Shown one piece after another: positions 1 through 12,705 of a DNA stretch of 64,000 nucleotides. The DNA comes from Bimastos eiseni (lineage: Eukaryota > Annelida > Clitellata > Crassiclitellata > Lumbricidae). Within the stretch, counting starts at the first letter, position 1. Each line of letters opens with the position of its first letter. The notes beneath the pieces are model-generated. The model saw nothing but the letters and a program-made list of their open reading frames with translations. It was not told where the DNA came from and made no database searches. Position numbers and translations under genes: made by a program. The DNA is taken from the NCBI GenBank assembly GCA_959347315.1, contig OY365815.1:13990959-14054958 (forward strand), in the 5' to 3' direction.

Positions 1-13
1 ACATATAAATATA

Positions 14-54
<41 letters not shown>

Positions 55-56
55 TT
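1..56. repeat. AT dinucleotide microsatellite
   Basis: TATATA runs cover most of the first 50 bases. A similar run ends the ORF that reads into this intron. Confidence 0.9.
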
Positions 57-93
57 CCCATGGTGATATATATACATATATATGGCGATTTAC

Positions 94-165
94 CTTTCAT
101 GACCCAACTGGCGTTGCTCTCACCAGGATGGACTCGGGAAGTCAGAAACACGTACGGTCGATTTT
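94..165 (-). CDS. AGTPBP1: AGTPBP1 exon q (first zinc motif)
   Basis: It reads [20 protein letters not shown] and then VMK. His and Glu of HPGE are the first two zinc ligands of M14 carboxypeptidases, and NASWVMKG is the family extension. Phase is 1 in and 1 out; the donor is AAAG|GTAAAT. The third ligand and catalytic Glu fall outside the window. Vertebrates have HPGET where this gene has HPGES. Confidence 0.95.
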
Positions 166-3100
166 CTGGTAAACAATCAATGACTTGATTACGTAAAAAG
201 GCAATCAACAAACCCAATTCATCACTAAAGAATCTTTAAAGACAGTACAAATAATTTTCAATTGATATCTGTAGTCTTTAATCAGCAACTATACTTATAA
301 TTTTAAACATTACTGAAGACTACAAGACAATGGGAATTCTTAAAACATTCCTGAAGATCACAAGACAATGGGAATTCTTAAAACATTCCTGAAGATCACA
401 AGACAATGGGAATTCTTAAAACATTACTGAAGATTACAAGACAATGGGAATTCTTAAAATATTCCTGAAGATTACAAGACAATGGGAATTGTCTCACTCA
501 TTTGGCTGATGCCATCCTTGTCATATGACAGCGGATGAGATGTTATTGTAAGAACTGGAATAGAATTTCCACCAAGACTTTCACAAAGAGCCTGATTGCG
601 GAAGTAAATGTTATTCGCATGGTACGTCCTTTCCCATTTCTTCACGTCATACTACAAGAACCATAACAATGTGTCATCCAGCCCTCAATAGAATTCATTG
701 TGAACTTGCATTCTCAACTGTCAATCTTGACTTGGGATGAACCGAGTGTCGATTTTCTGCCGAGTCCGAGAACCAAGTTTTACTAGTTGACTTGCGACGA
801 GTCTGAGTTCGATTATTAAAAATAAAAGTCTCATTCTCCTGATATTTAGTTTGGTAGTTAGCACAATTTTTACAATTTCTTTTGGTTATGCCTTAGTTTA
901 CAGAAGGAAGCAGTAACTAGTAAATACTAAAAGTAACAGTGTCTATGTTTTTAGTTAGGTCGATTGTCGTTTTGCTAATTAAAAAAATCAGACTTTCAAT
1001 TTCAAAACAGAAAATCGGAAAGATGAAAACTCTGTCCCGTTGATTGTCTGAGTCTGATGTTATGCCTAGTAATATGAAACTCGGCCAAGCAGAACTCCCA
1101 GCTCATGCGGGGGCTTAAAAGAATGCTTCACAGTTACAATGACAATGTCTCTCAAAGGCAGAGCACCAGAATACATGCACAACACACATCTTTATTTATT
1201 TATTATTATTACAGAAATTTGATACCGTCCTTCCATCAACACTTTTTGCTCAGAAGCGCAAACACACGCATCGACGGCGCAGTTGCACTGCAGAGCAATT
1301 GTGCACGAAGGACTTGCTCACAGCAACTCCTCGGACAAGGGTGAAACCCGCTCACTCAGCGCACAATGAACATTACGGCTGACCGCTCTAACTGATCGGC
1401 TGCTGTGCCACACAGGCATGTAAGAATTAACACATATCCTTAGTAGAGTCTCACAAATCCTTGTGAGACCAAAATGCCCACCTGAAGCTTCGTGTACGTG
1501 TAGGGGTAATGATATGCAATGTAGCAGACGTCTCTCTCGTTTCGGAACGTAATCGTAAAACACGCTGTGTAGTATGTCTTTCCACGGACACCCGCCGTCG
1601 TCTGAGAACTGCGAACAAAGTGGTTCTTGTAGTAACATATCTTCGTTCCGGTGCGGAACCAGAATGGCCGACCCTGCATTGCCTCACCAACCGAAAACAT
1701 CACAGGACGCATGCCTGTAACAAAGAGAGTCATTCGTAAACGAAAACTTAAAAATCACCTGTGTAATATCATAATTAGATGCAAATCAGAGGCATGAGAA
1801 TAAGTCAATTTCTCTGATCCAGCCATTGTTTGGCACTGATTTCTGTCTTTCGCAACTCTAACAGATATACTTTGGATATGTGCTCCCCATAGGCTGTTTA
1901 CCCCCGTAGGCTGTCTCTCTGCCTCGCCGGACTGACCTCCTGAAATTGACCGGATTGCTGTGTGGATTTGAAGCACCATCGACTGATGGATGCACTTGGC
2001 ATTAGACACTGGTGCAATAGAAGTGATTTGCATCTGATTAATAATAATAATAATAATGTTCATTCCATGTAAGAAATTGGTCTACATGAATGCCAAGAAT
2101 ATTGATTGATGTTACTTTACGTATAAAAACACCATTTAAGTTAAGCATACCAGTTGGTGGAGCGGGTGATGAAAGGGGGCTGGTTGGGTGATGAAAGGGG
2201 GCTGGTTGGGTGATGAAAGGGGGCTGGTTGGGTGATGAAAGGGGGCTGGTTGGGTGATGAAAGGGGGCTGGTTGGGTGATCAAAGGGGGCTTGTTGGGTG
2301 AACTGATAGAACTGAAGTGATGAACATATCTGAGCTGTCGTGAATTGATAGACAGTCATTTTGCACCACTGACCAACCTGGGTGAACTTAGGTTGCTGTT
2401 CATTTCTCTCTTACCACTACGATGCAACATCGGGCCTTTCAGCGTTAGGCCCAACCATCTGGAATGGACTTCCTCAAGAACTATGCCTCGCGCCTAAAAA
2501 TTCCTTGCCTGCATTTTACTCTACATTGAAATCCGTATTTTTCAGCCGCAATGAGACCGGGAGCGCCTGAGTAGATATTTTGAAGGGGTGATATCTAAGT
2601 TCATATTGATTGATTGATTGATTGACATATTATCCTGAATGATTGAAGCATGTTTGCATAGTGTACCAAAGTTGAATTGGCTGTTCATCTTTTCGCAGTT
2701 GATAAGGTTGAACCGATACGGTACGTTTGCTTCCATGTTGCTGACTTCAAAGTAGAACCACTGATGAAACCGATTTGTGTTGATGTCTGGGTTGAGGATG
2801 AGATCATATTCATACAGACGAACCTGCAATCCCAGCAACTCACCAAGATTAATTCACCTTTGTAGGTATAAGGTCATTTATATAGTGCCTAACAAGAATC
2901 GCATGAGAGCCCTTTGATCACTCTATCAATAAATATAGTTGTATTCATAAGTATCAAGAGTAATACAGCGCACGATATCATGCGAGCAAGCCTATTCACA
3001 GGTGCTTAGTCAAAACCAAATTAATAGAGAGGGAAGGGACAAAAGTGGCAGAATTTTGTAGCAGAATAAGGTGGGACAACCTGCAATGCACTAACCCAGG

Positions 3101-6100
3101 GGTGTTAAACATTTTTTAATGGTGGGCCAGTATCAATATTTTTCAGCAAGAGGGAAGCAAAAGTGCCAAAGGCACATTTGGAATATGGAGAAGGAATCTC
3201 AGGGTGGCATACAAATAGTTGAATTAGTCTTTGAAAACGTGATTCTGATATGCATATCAATTACAAACATCACAGAAGGCAAAAAAGCCTTAAAACTGAT
3301 AAATACGACCTTTTATTCTCAATTGTATTGTCTTTAGAAAAGGCTCTGTGGACCAGAAACAATGTCGGTGAGCCAGAAATGGCCAACAGCTGGCTCTTTG
3401 ATACCCCTTCGCTAATCAGATGTTGAGGACGTTTTGATTCATCCATTGCAGGCTCAAAGGCTGAGGAGTTCTGTGCTTGTGAATAACTTGGTGCCCTGTA
3501 CTTAGCCTATGAGCAGCACTCGAAAAATTTTGAGTTCAAGATGACTATTACGAAGAGTTGGAAATGAGCGCCTCCACTACATTCCAGAATGGGACATTTG
3601 ATCCACACTGCAAGTCAGAGAAGCTAATACAGTTTGTTCAATGGAAATTCATTATGGAGCTGGGATCAAGTTTGATGATTACTGTCTTGGTTCAATCGTT
3701 GCCTTCGTGTTTTCGCTATGAAAGAGAAGCAAATGATTCCTTGTGTAGATCACCAGAATTATAGAATGTATAAGCTTAGATCAGAATGTGCAATATTTAA
3801 AGCAAAAGCTACCTGGACAGCTTTACGTAGATTACCAGATTCAAACTGAGAGTTGAACATCAACACGTCTGATAGACATTCTTTTCCGGAAACCCTACAT
3901 TTAAGAACTTACAATGATAATTAGTCGTGTTACTGTAGAGTTCAAACACAAATGTCACCCAACCTAAGGCTGAACAACCATAAAATCTAACAAAAATAAT
4001 ACTTATAAAACACAGAATTCTGGCTTAAAATGGTCAGATAGATGGATTTCAAATTCAAATCAAATTCTGACTGTTACATTGTTATTTACATAGTTATAAT
4101 TAGGGCTGTACCGAATAGTTGATTTTCACTATTCGGCCAAATATGAATAATTGGACCAATTATTCGGCGGAATACCAATGTGAATAGTGTACCAAATGGA
4201 TCTACTGACAAATTTCAAAAATTCAAATGTGAGCAAAAGTTTCAGTTCAGTAAATTTAATACATACACTAAAAGCAAACAGTTAACTACACGTGCTTTTT
4301 GCATCCATCTGCCAATCTGTGGAAACAAATTTAACTAAACTTAGAAATTAGACGGCTGACACTGCGATACTGTGGTTCAGGCAGTAGATAGTTACTTCAG
4401 TACACTCGATATAGCAGCCACCGCTTGTGCAGAAACAGATGTTGCGTGACCACTATTCGTATTCAGACTGACCACTACTATTCGGCCGAATACCAAATAG
4501 CCGTTTGGCCCAATATTTGGCTCCGAAGCGAGTATGAAGTGAATATTCGGTACAGCCCTAGTTATTAGTACCATCACAGTCAAACAGAACTAGAGTTAGA
4601 CCTCACATTGAAAGCTGAAAGAGACCCAGCAAGACATAATTGTAGTTGATTGCTTTAGTTAGTTAAAGGCATGCATGCAGGGACTTTGTGAAGTCCATAA
4701 AAGTCCATAATATGTTCTCTATTCAGTGTCTTGATACATACAAACAAGTATGCATACATACAAACATGCAGACATACATAGCAGCATGGAATTATACGAA
4801 TGCATAAAATTTGATAGTGATACTAAAACACTGTCAATAGAAGGACTACTGGGGGATTTGGATGAACGACCAGCGTACCTCAGTTCATCGTCATTCCCGA
4901 GGTTCGGTTGAGCGTTTTCAGTAGACATAGACACGATAGCATCAAGGTCATAAACCACTCGACCAATGACCTGCTCTGGATTTATGAACCGGTCAATGTC
5001 CTCAAAGATCATCTGCCTACAATTGCCAATAGTCCAAAAGAACATCTGCAATCGTAAGTAAGTCAGCAAGCACTGTTTAACACGATGGACGTCAACGAGT
5101 TCAGCATAGGATCGAAGGAATTTGAACAAAACTATAACGACAACTATCACAATGCCATGATAACAATCGAAACAAACAATGAAGCTACCACTGCAATAAC
5201 CACTGCAATAACCACTGCAATAACCACTGCAATTAGCATAACTGTTGCAACAACTATGACCTCAAATGCTATCGCTACAACCATAAAACGGATTTCGGAT
5301 ATCCGCAAGAAGATCGCCACCAAGCCTTTCAAGACATGTCCTTGCTGATGTCTAGCCCCAAAGCACAGTGTAAGCATGAGGCTCCAAAGTGCAACAGAGG
5401 ACATATATATGTAACTGAAGTCCTTGAAACAGATTAGTACAGAGGGCCGCTGACACAAATTCTGGGCCCCTTGGCGGGGCAGTCACAGAAATCCGGGCTC
5501 CTAGGCAGGGCAATCATGGGCATCAAAACTATCCACATGACAAAATCGAGCACGGGTCCGGCCCAGGCGTCTAAAAAAATTGCCCGGCCGCTGGGAACTT
5601 GCCCCCTCCGACCTACCCGTCGGCAGGCCTACCAGTACCAAATCCAGTCTTTCTTTATAAAAATCATATTTTTTTATCAAAGCTGACCTCTGGATGCCGA
5701 GCTTCTTTTCAAAGAGCCGTTCTTTGCACGGAGAGACACGGTGACCATACAACTCGGGATACGTCAGTTTATTGAAGGTTCCAACACTCGCCGTCCGCGA
5801 CGCCAGCTCCGCATACAACTCAGGGTCGTCCACTATCTGCTGCATCGCTTCCTCTCCATTCATCACCATCCCCACGTCGTCGTCGTCACTCCCCGTGTTA
5901 TCCAGCCTCGACTCCTGTGGATAGTCTTTCCCATACACCTCGGACGATGTCAGCGTTGACATGGCGACGCTCAGGTCATAGGACAACCATTCGTCAATGG
6001 CAGATTTCTTCGACTTGACCGACTTCTTCTCCTTCTGCTTTACCACAGCAGTCGTCTTATACAAGTTCTTCCGCTTCACTTTTGGACTGCGTTGGGGCGC

Positions 6101-9100
6101 CAGCGTCTTCTTCGCAGCCTTCGGGGAGGCATCAGCAAAAGGTACCGACCAACTTTTGACGTCTTTACCATTCGACAGGCGATCGCACTCCGGGTGGAGG
6201 GAGTTGGGCACGGAAAGATGAGATGACCCGAGTTTGAGGGCGGTAGTATCTTGAAGATCATTATCGCTGAGGAACTGGTGAGGCTCTCTGAGCGTAGATC
6301 CATCCAATCGAATCGTGATCATCGATTGACTGCTTTTACGAAGGTCAACGGATGAGTGAAAGGTCGGTTTCGTTGTGCGAGAGTTCAAAGCAGACGAAGA
6401 AGAAATGGTGGAAGTGTTAAACGTTGAATCAAGCTCCAGCAATGCCTGTTATTTAAAATTTAAAAACATTTACTGAATAACCTTTTACTGAAACATATTA
6501 CATTTGACATTGCGTATTTGCAATAAGCCAATATTCTGTTCTATTTAACTATTCAAATGACAAAATTTTGATTAAGGAAATATCTGACAAAATTGTACAA
6601 TGACTTAAGAAGTATGACAATCAGTTTACAAAAAAAAACACCATTTGACTGATTCTAAAACCACTCTGGAAAAAGCTCCAAACACAGAATAAAACATAAA
6701 TTTATTGCCCCTTGAATCAGCTCACTAAATCATTTACCAGCCTTCCTCAAATGCATTCTAGCCTTCAGATTTTCATCATGATGTGTAAGCTTTCAGACAA
6801 AACATTCGGCTTAATAGTTACTTAATCAGGGCTTAAATTTCTGCTCCATCGGTTATCCTAGCCAACTCACTGACCTTACACTGTTATTAGAAAGATGAAA
6901 CGAAATTGGAGCAGACTGGCCACCCACCATCATAAGCCAAGGGTAAGAAAATGAAGTCACAACACTTAATACATATGGCTTAAGGAAATTCTCTTCTTCC
7001 AGGTTTGTTTTGTGAAACTGACAAATATGTGTTATAAAATATACCAAAATGGCAACCATTACTTACGTCATATTCGTAGAGTTCTGAAAAAAAGGATTTA
7101 TACATGTTCAAATCGTCCCATGATCGCTCGTAACTTTTGTCATAAGACAACTCGGGCTCTCCATCATCCTGGAAACACAAAGAACCGTATAACATCATAG
7201 AAAACCATAAAACAATTGCATTTTTATTGGTTTTGCCTAAAATTATAAAAGAATTAAATAGTTAATTAGTTTGTAACTTTTAAATACTATTATCCAAGTA
7301 CCTTCTGCAATAAAGCCATGAAATATTTTTAACATTTACATTTCTTTGACTAATGCAAAAGTTGGTAAATTTTTAAACATTTAATTCTGTTAACTGCAAA
7401 CGGTTAACCTAACACAGAAAAAAATTCAGTATTGTTAGACTGATCCTGATTATGACCAAATGTGAATATAACTGTTCATTACAGTTTCCTTCAATATGCT
7501 GTTCACTTATATTTTTCAGAAGTACCAACCACAGTATTACTCTGTTTCTGTGATACTGTTATCTTAAAAATAAATTCGTCAATGCTCACGCATATCTCGG
7601 CAAATGCAAAGTACAGAAATTGGACGTGTATGTACAAGCACTGGACCTACACACCACAGTAACTGATACATGTTTATGTCCAATAACTCCCGAGATTTTG
7701 CTGGTGATGCAGTATCTCCTGGAGGTCACATGTCTCCGATTTGTAATTCCATCGCCATGTAAGTTTAATTCAATATCAAAAGAAAATAAAAAAACTCCTA
7801 AATATTTAACTATCTGCTAACTTTTTTATTCACTAATCATCCATTAACTATGGTATTGCTAACTTCAACACAGAGGCATGATTCAGTTATCACACAGCAT
7901 CAATTATGAGCACAGAAACAGTAGATAACATCACTCTATACCTTCCGATTTGTCATTTCTTCACCACAAACAACGGTATGTATTATTACCCTAATTATGT
8001 TTACATCTTACATCAGTGGTGCGCAACCTCATTTGCAGGCCGAATTTGACCGAAAGCCAGAAACTGTGCACCACTATCTTACATTCAAACAGCAAACAAA
8101 CTAGTAAAACCATTAAGAATTTACCACTTGACTGTGTTTCAACAAACAAGTTAAACCTTCATACTTACATTCAAACAGCAACGAACCAATAAAACCAACT
8201 GAAAATTAGCCTTGTAATTACAAGGGTTCAATAAATATTGAACAGAACTCGGACCCTATACAACCGATTTTCACCTTCTGTAACTAACGGCAGCATGTCA
8301 ATTTGTGACTGTTTGTCTATAAACAAAGATATATATATTACTGTACATCATAAATAAATGTATGCACAATTACATGTATACAAAATCAATACATGTATGC
8401 ATATAATATCGATGTAATACGGTGAGCACTCAACCAGTTGGCCAACAGACAATCATCCAGCTAAAACTTTGTGTCCGTGACTTCCATAACTTACATCAGA
8501 GTCGGCCTTGTGAACTTCGTGGTCGTCATCACTGCTCATGTCATCGTCATTATCCAGAGAACTTTCATAACCAATCTCTTCACCTGTACAACGAAATTCA
8601 CAAATAATAACAGAATGCAAACCAAAAAAAGAGACTTAACAGAGTTAATGAGGCACCACTTAATAACCTCATGGTAAACAGCATATTTCAGAGCCCATGA
8701 TGGGTATACTGTACATTATACAACATGCTGTATAAGAAAGTATACAGCATGGCCAAGTGTGACTTAGTTGCTGATTGAACTGAAAATTAGCCTTGTAAGG
8801 GTTCAAATTTCTGCTGAGACAGTCACTGTTTAGAACTGTAGGGACCGTGGACATGTCCTCCAGACACAATTAAATTGCTTAGTACCCTCTATTGAGTTTA
8901 ACTGCTTCTCAACATACTTATTTTATTTTTATTCTGAAATTTCATATCGCCCTTCTTCCAACATCTTTTGCTCAGAAGTGCACACGCCTCGACGGTGCAA
9001 CTGCAGTTGTACTGCAGAGCAATTGTGCGCGAAGGACTTGCTCAAAGTTCCTACACAGTGACTCACGCCTCGGACGAGGCTCAAACCCGCTCACTGAGTG

Positions 9101-9267
9101 TTACGGGCTGACTGCTCTAACCGATCAGCCACCATGCACGTCAACCCTGCATACTGCACATTCAGTAAGTACACATTCTGTATACAACTATACATGTATA
9201 TCAATGTACATAGCAGTGCCTAAAATGTATATAATGTAAGCAGAGAAGTAACAATGTATGTATATAG

Positions 9268-9310
<43 letters not shown>

Positions 9311-12300
9311 TATAAATGTAATAAGTTGCGAATATCAATGATTAGTCATCACATAGCGAAACATAAAAAATATATGCATACATACGACCATCCACACACA
9401 CATATATAATATTCATAGGCAAACAATACATAAAAATTCACATATATATACCATGGACCTGCAGAGCTTTGCAATTCGATTCGAAAACGAATTGGATGGC
9501 AGTATTCAATTACACTCGAAAATGACTCAAAAGATTTTTGAAACATGACCATTTGAAGAGTCCTGAGGTAAACCAATTGTTTTAGCTGTTTTCTGTGAGT
9601 GGATTTGAAGCACTGCCAGTTAAAATCAGAGATCAAACATAAAATGTACCTACATAAATAACAGTACAAATCCCTACATACAAAAAACAACACAACATAA
9701 CTGTACTTTGCTATTGCCCTTCTTACATTTAGTTCAGAAGTGCACAAACGTCTTGATGGCGCAATTGCAGCTCCAACATACATACACAATTATTACACAT
9801 TACACACAAAATGGATCACCTTGTCACCTTGTGCTTTCAGTTCTTTGAACTCTAGCGACCGTCAAGATAAAACTTCTCCATTGCTTTCTCTTCGAGGTCG
9901 CACGTCTCTTAATTCCTCCAGACTCATTCCGGTTCTTTCTTGTATCTCGTCCATCCATTTCTTCCTTGGGCGCCCTCGTTTTCTCTTTCCTTCTCCACAC
10001 GCCAACATCATTTCCTATTCCATTCCATTTGATCACATAACATGTCCAAAAAACCCAGCTTCCCAAATGAATGGGCCCTATTAAAATATTTAAGGCATTC
10101 ATTATATTCATACCTTGCACTGGGTCAGCTGAGTCCGAGTTTTCGAGGAGGTCATTGACTGGTAGATGGAAGACGAGAGGGTTCTTAAGAGATTGAATCG
10201 GAAGGTGGTTGCGAGGAAAACACTTGCGCATGATGACGCTTGCGATGTAGATCAATGACTCCACCTCGTGACAATCGATCGTCTCCTGACAGGCGAGATA
10301 GAGCACGCGAACACCGTCGGCCTCAACTAGAGACTGACAGCCAGACTCTGAAGAGAAGAAAAGAGATATAATAATAATAATTGCCATTGATGATTGAGCA
10401 ATTAAGTGTTTTATTGCAACCAATTGAAATAAAGTACATCATTACAAAATGCACAAAATAGACTTAATATTGGCTACAATGCGAGCCCCAAAAGGTATGC
10501 AAATCCCACTAGATAATCAACCATATCCAACTGGTAAATGGCAATTTCTCTTGATTGCAACTTAAATAAAAAAATGCAACAAGGAACCAGATGAAAAAAA
10601 GAACAGAGCTTAACTAAAGGCCATACATGCACCATAACATAATACTTTTTAAACACTTAATGCTTGATGTAGTATTTAAGAATTAATCAAGAATTAACGA
10701 GGATGGCCCGTAACTTATTTTTACATGCTACAGGATTATTTGAGATTATATTCAGGTTTATAAATTCCAACTGACAAACTGCAATAAGATCACATGTTAC
10801 AGTAGTAATAATGATAACAGGCTTAACAGGAGTCCAGCCTAACTGTATGGCAGTCATACAAGGCGTCCACCTGTAACACTGCTCATTTTACAGTTGCTAT
10901 CTAGGGAGCAGAAGGCTGAGTAGTGGGTATCGATCCTGCATCCTGCCTTATGCTCTGCCTTTCATACCAGAGTGATACCATACTTCCATCACCCCATCAG
11001 CATCAAAACTCATTTCAAACAGAGTACGAAAAGGAGCGAACAGTATCGAATACAGCTTCAATGGTTCGCTGTCATTTTAATTTCACGAAGAAGTAATTTG
11101 CAGCCTTATAAATGCTAATAAGAATCTTTCATTTAAATCTGATAAGAGAACATATGTCACATTGTATACGCCTAAATCCATATTCTGCAGGGCTCAAGAC
11201 TAATAGACTTAATAATTAACATAATACGTTTACATATTTACATATATTATATCCAACCATACATAGAATGTTATATCGAAGGGAATGCAATTAGCTCAGG
11301 AGATAGGAATACAAAATCCTCAGCCGCTCTCGGACGTTTATCCGCAAACGCTTCGAAACAATTCTGATCGATTGTTGTTTCCATATGCCATGTCTCAAGT
11401 ACCTCTGATGAGCCTACCTTGAAACTGGAGTTACATAAATGCCCAATTACAATTACAATAGAAAATCAACACTGACTGATGTTTGTAAGGTTTTTGATGA
11501 CGGACAGAATCGCCTTTCGTATTGCAATGTGTCGATTCTTCGTGTCTTGCTTATGCCAGTCGTTGAACATGCCAAGCAGGACCGAGACTCCGCCTTGGCC
11601 GACTGCACGAGCCGCGTTACTCTCTGCAGGACAAAATACATTAGCTGTATGCATACTTTGCATAACTTCTACCCCTCATTCTGTATTATTCATTTTGTAG
11701 AATGCTATATGTAAATATCGTAAGTACAACAATCTGGACATAGGTCAATACAGACACATATCTGACCTTTTGACTGACCTTCACCTCTTGACCTTTAAAT
11801 CCTGCTGTGAAATACCAAATTGTCTTCTGCCTGCTATAAATTATCTGAAGATATCATTGTTGTTCTGTCCAGAAACGCTATTTTTATTTAATTTTGTTTT
11901 ATCCGGACATTGCATAGCACTTTAACCCTTTAATGACCAGCCAGATTGATTTTTTCCATACATCTTAGTACACGCTGGATGTCGCTGGTCAATAAAGTGT
12001 TAAAGAACCTCTTGCAGAAGTATATATCTGTTTGCCTAAATTATATTCAACAAAAATACAAGTCCGTTAAGAGGTGAAAAAAGATCGGTACAAAATCTCC
12101 AAGTCAGCCATCCGAACAAAGCCGCTCTTACCTTACTTCACAATTTCAGCCTTTACATATTATAGGGGTAGGGTTCTCGCCCTTGTTACTTGGTGCGCCC
12201 AGTGATTGTATAATCACTACCTTTTACCTATTGTACCTATTAGCAGAGTTTAATAACAAAGTTGAGCCATACTAGATAGAATTCAGACATGTACTCTACT

Positions 12301-12654
12301 AACTGGACTTGACAAGGAGGCTGAGCGTATTGAGCGCGTATCTGAACAGGAGCAGGTGCTTTCGTTGACAGAGTGGGAAGACCTTGAAGAGACACGTCAC
12401 CGCTCCATTCTTTCCCAGATAGGATGTATTCACAGCTGGAAAAAATGGACAAACACTCATCAAAGTAGGCATCAATAATCTCATAAAATAAAATGCTACT
12501 GCTTATTTGCATAGCATATATGCATGAATGCATGTATGTATGTGTATGCATGTATGTATGTCTATGTGTGTATGTATGCAATGTATGTAAGTAATGCATG
12601 CATGTATGTATGTATGTATGTGTGTCTGTATGTGTGTCTGTATGTGTGTATGTA

Positions 12655-12705
<51 letters not shown>

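Noticed and set aside
17..217. ORF start [15 protein letters not shown] before the HPGES motif
   Set aside because: These residues precede the TTTACCAG acceptor and are intron; the phase-1 join from exon p gives the conserved KNRP instead.
11285..11330. tRNA-like TTAGCTCAGGAGATAGG
   Set aside because: No B box, anticodon stem or acceptor stem follows.
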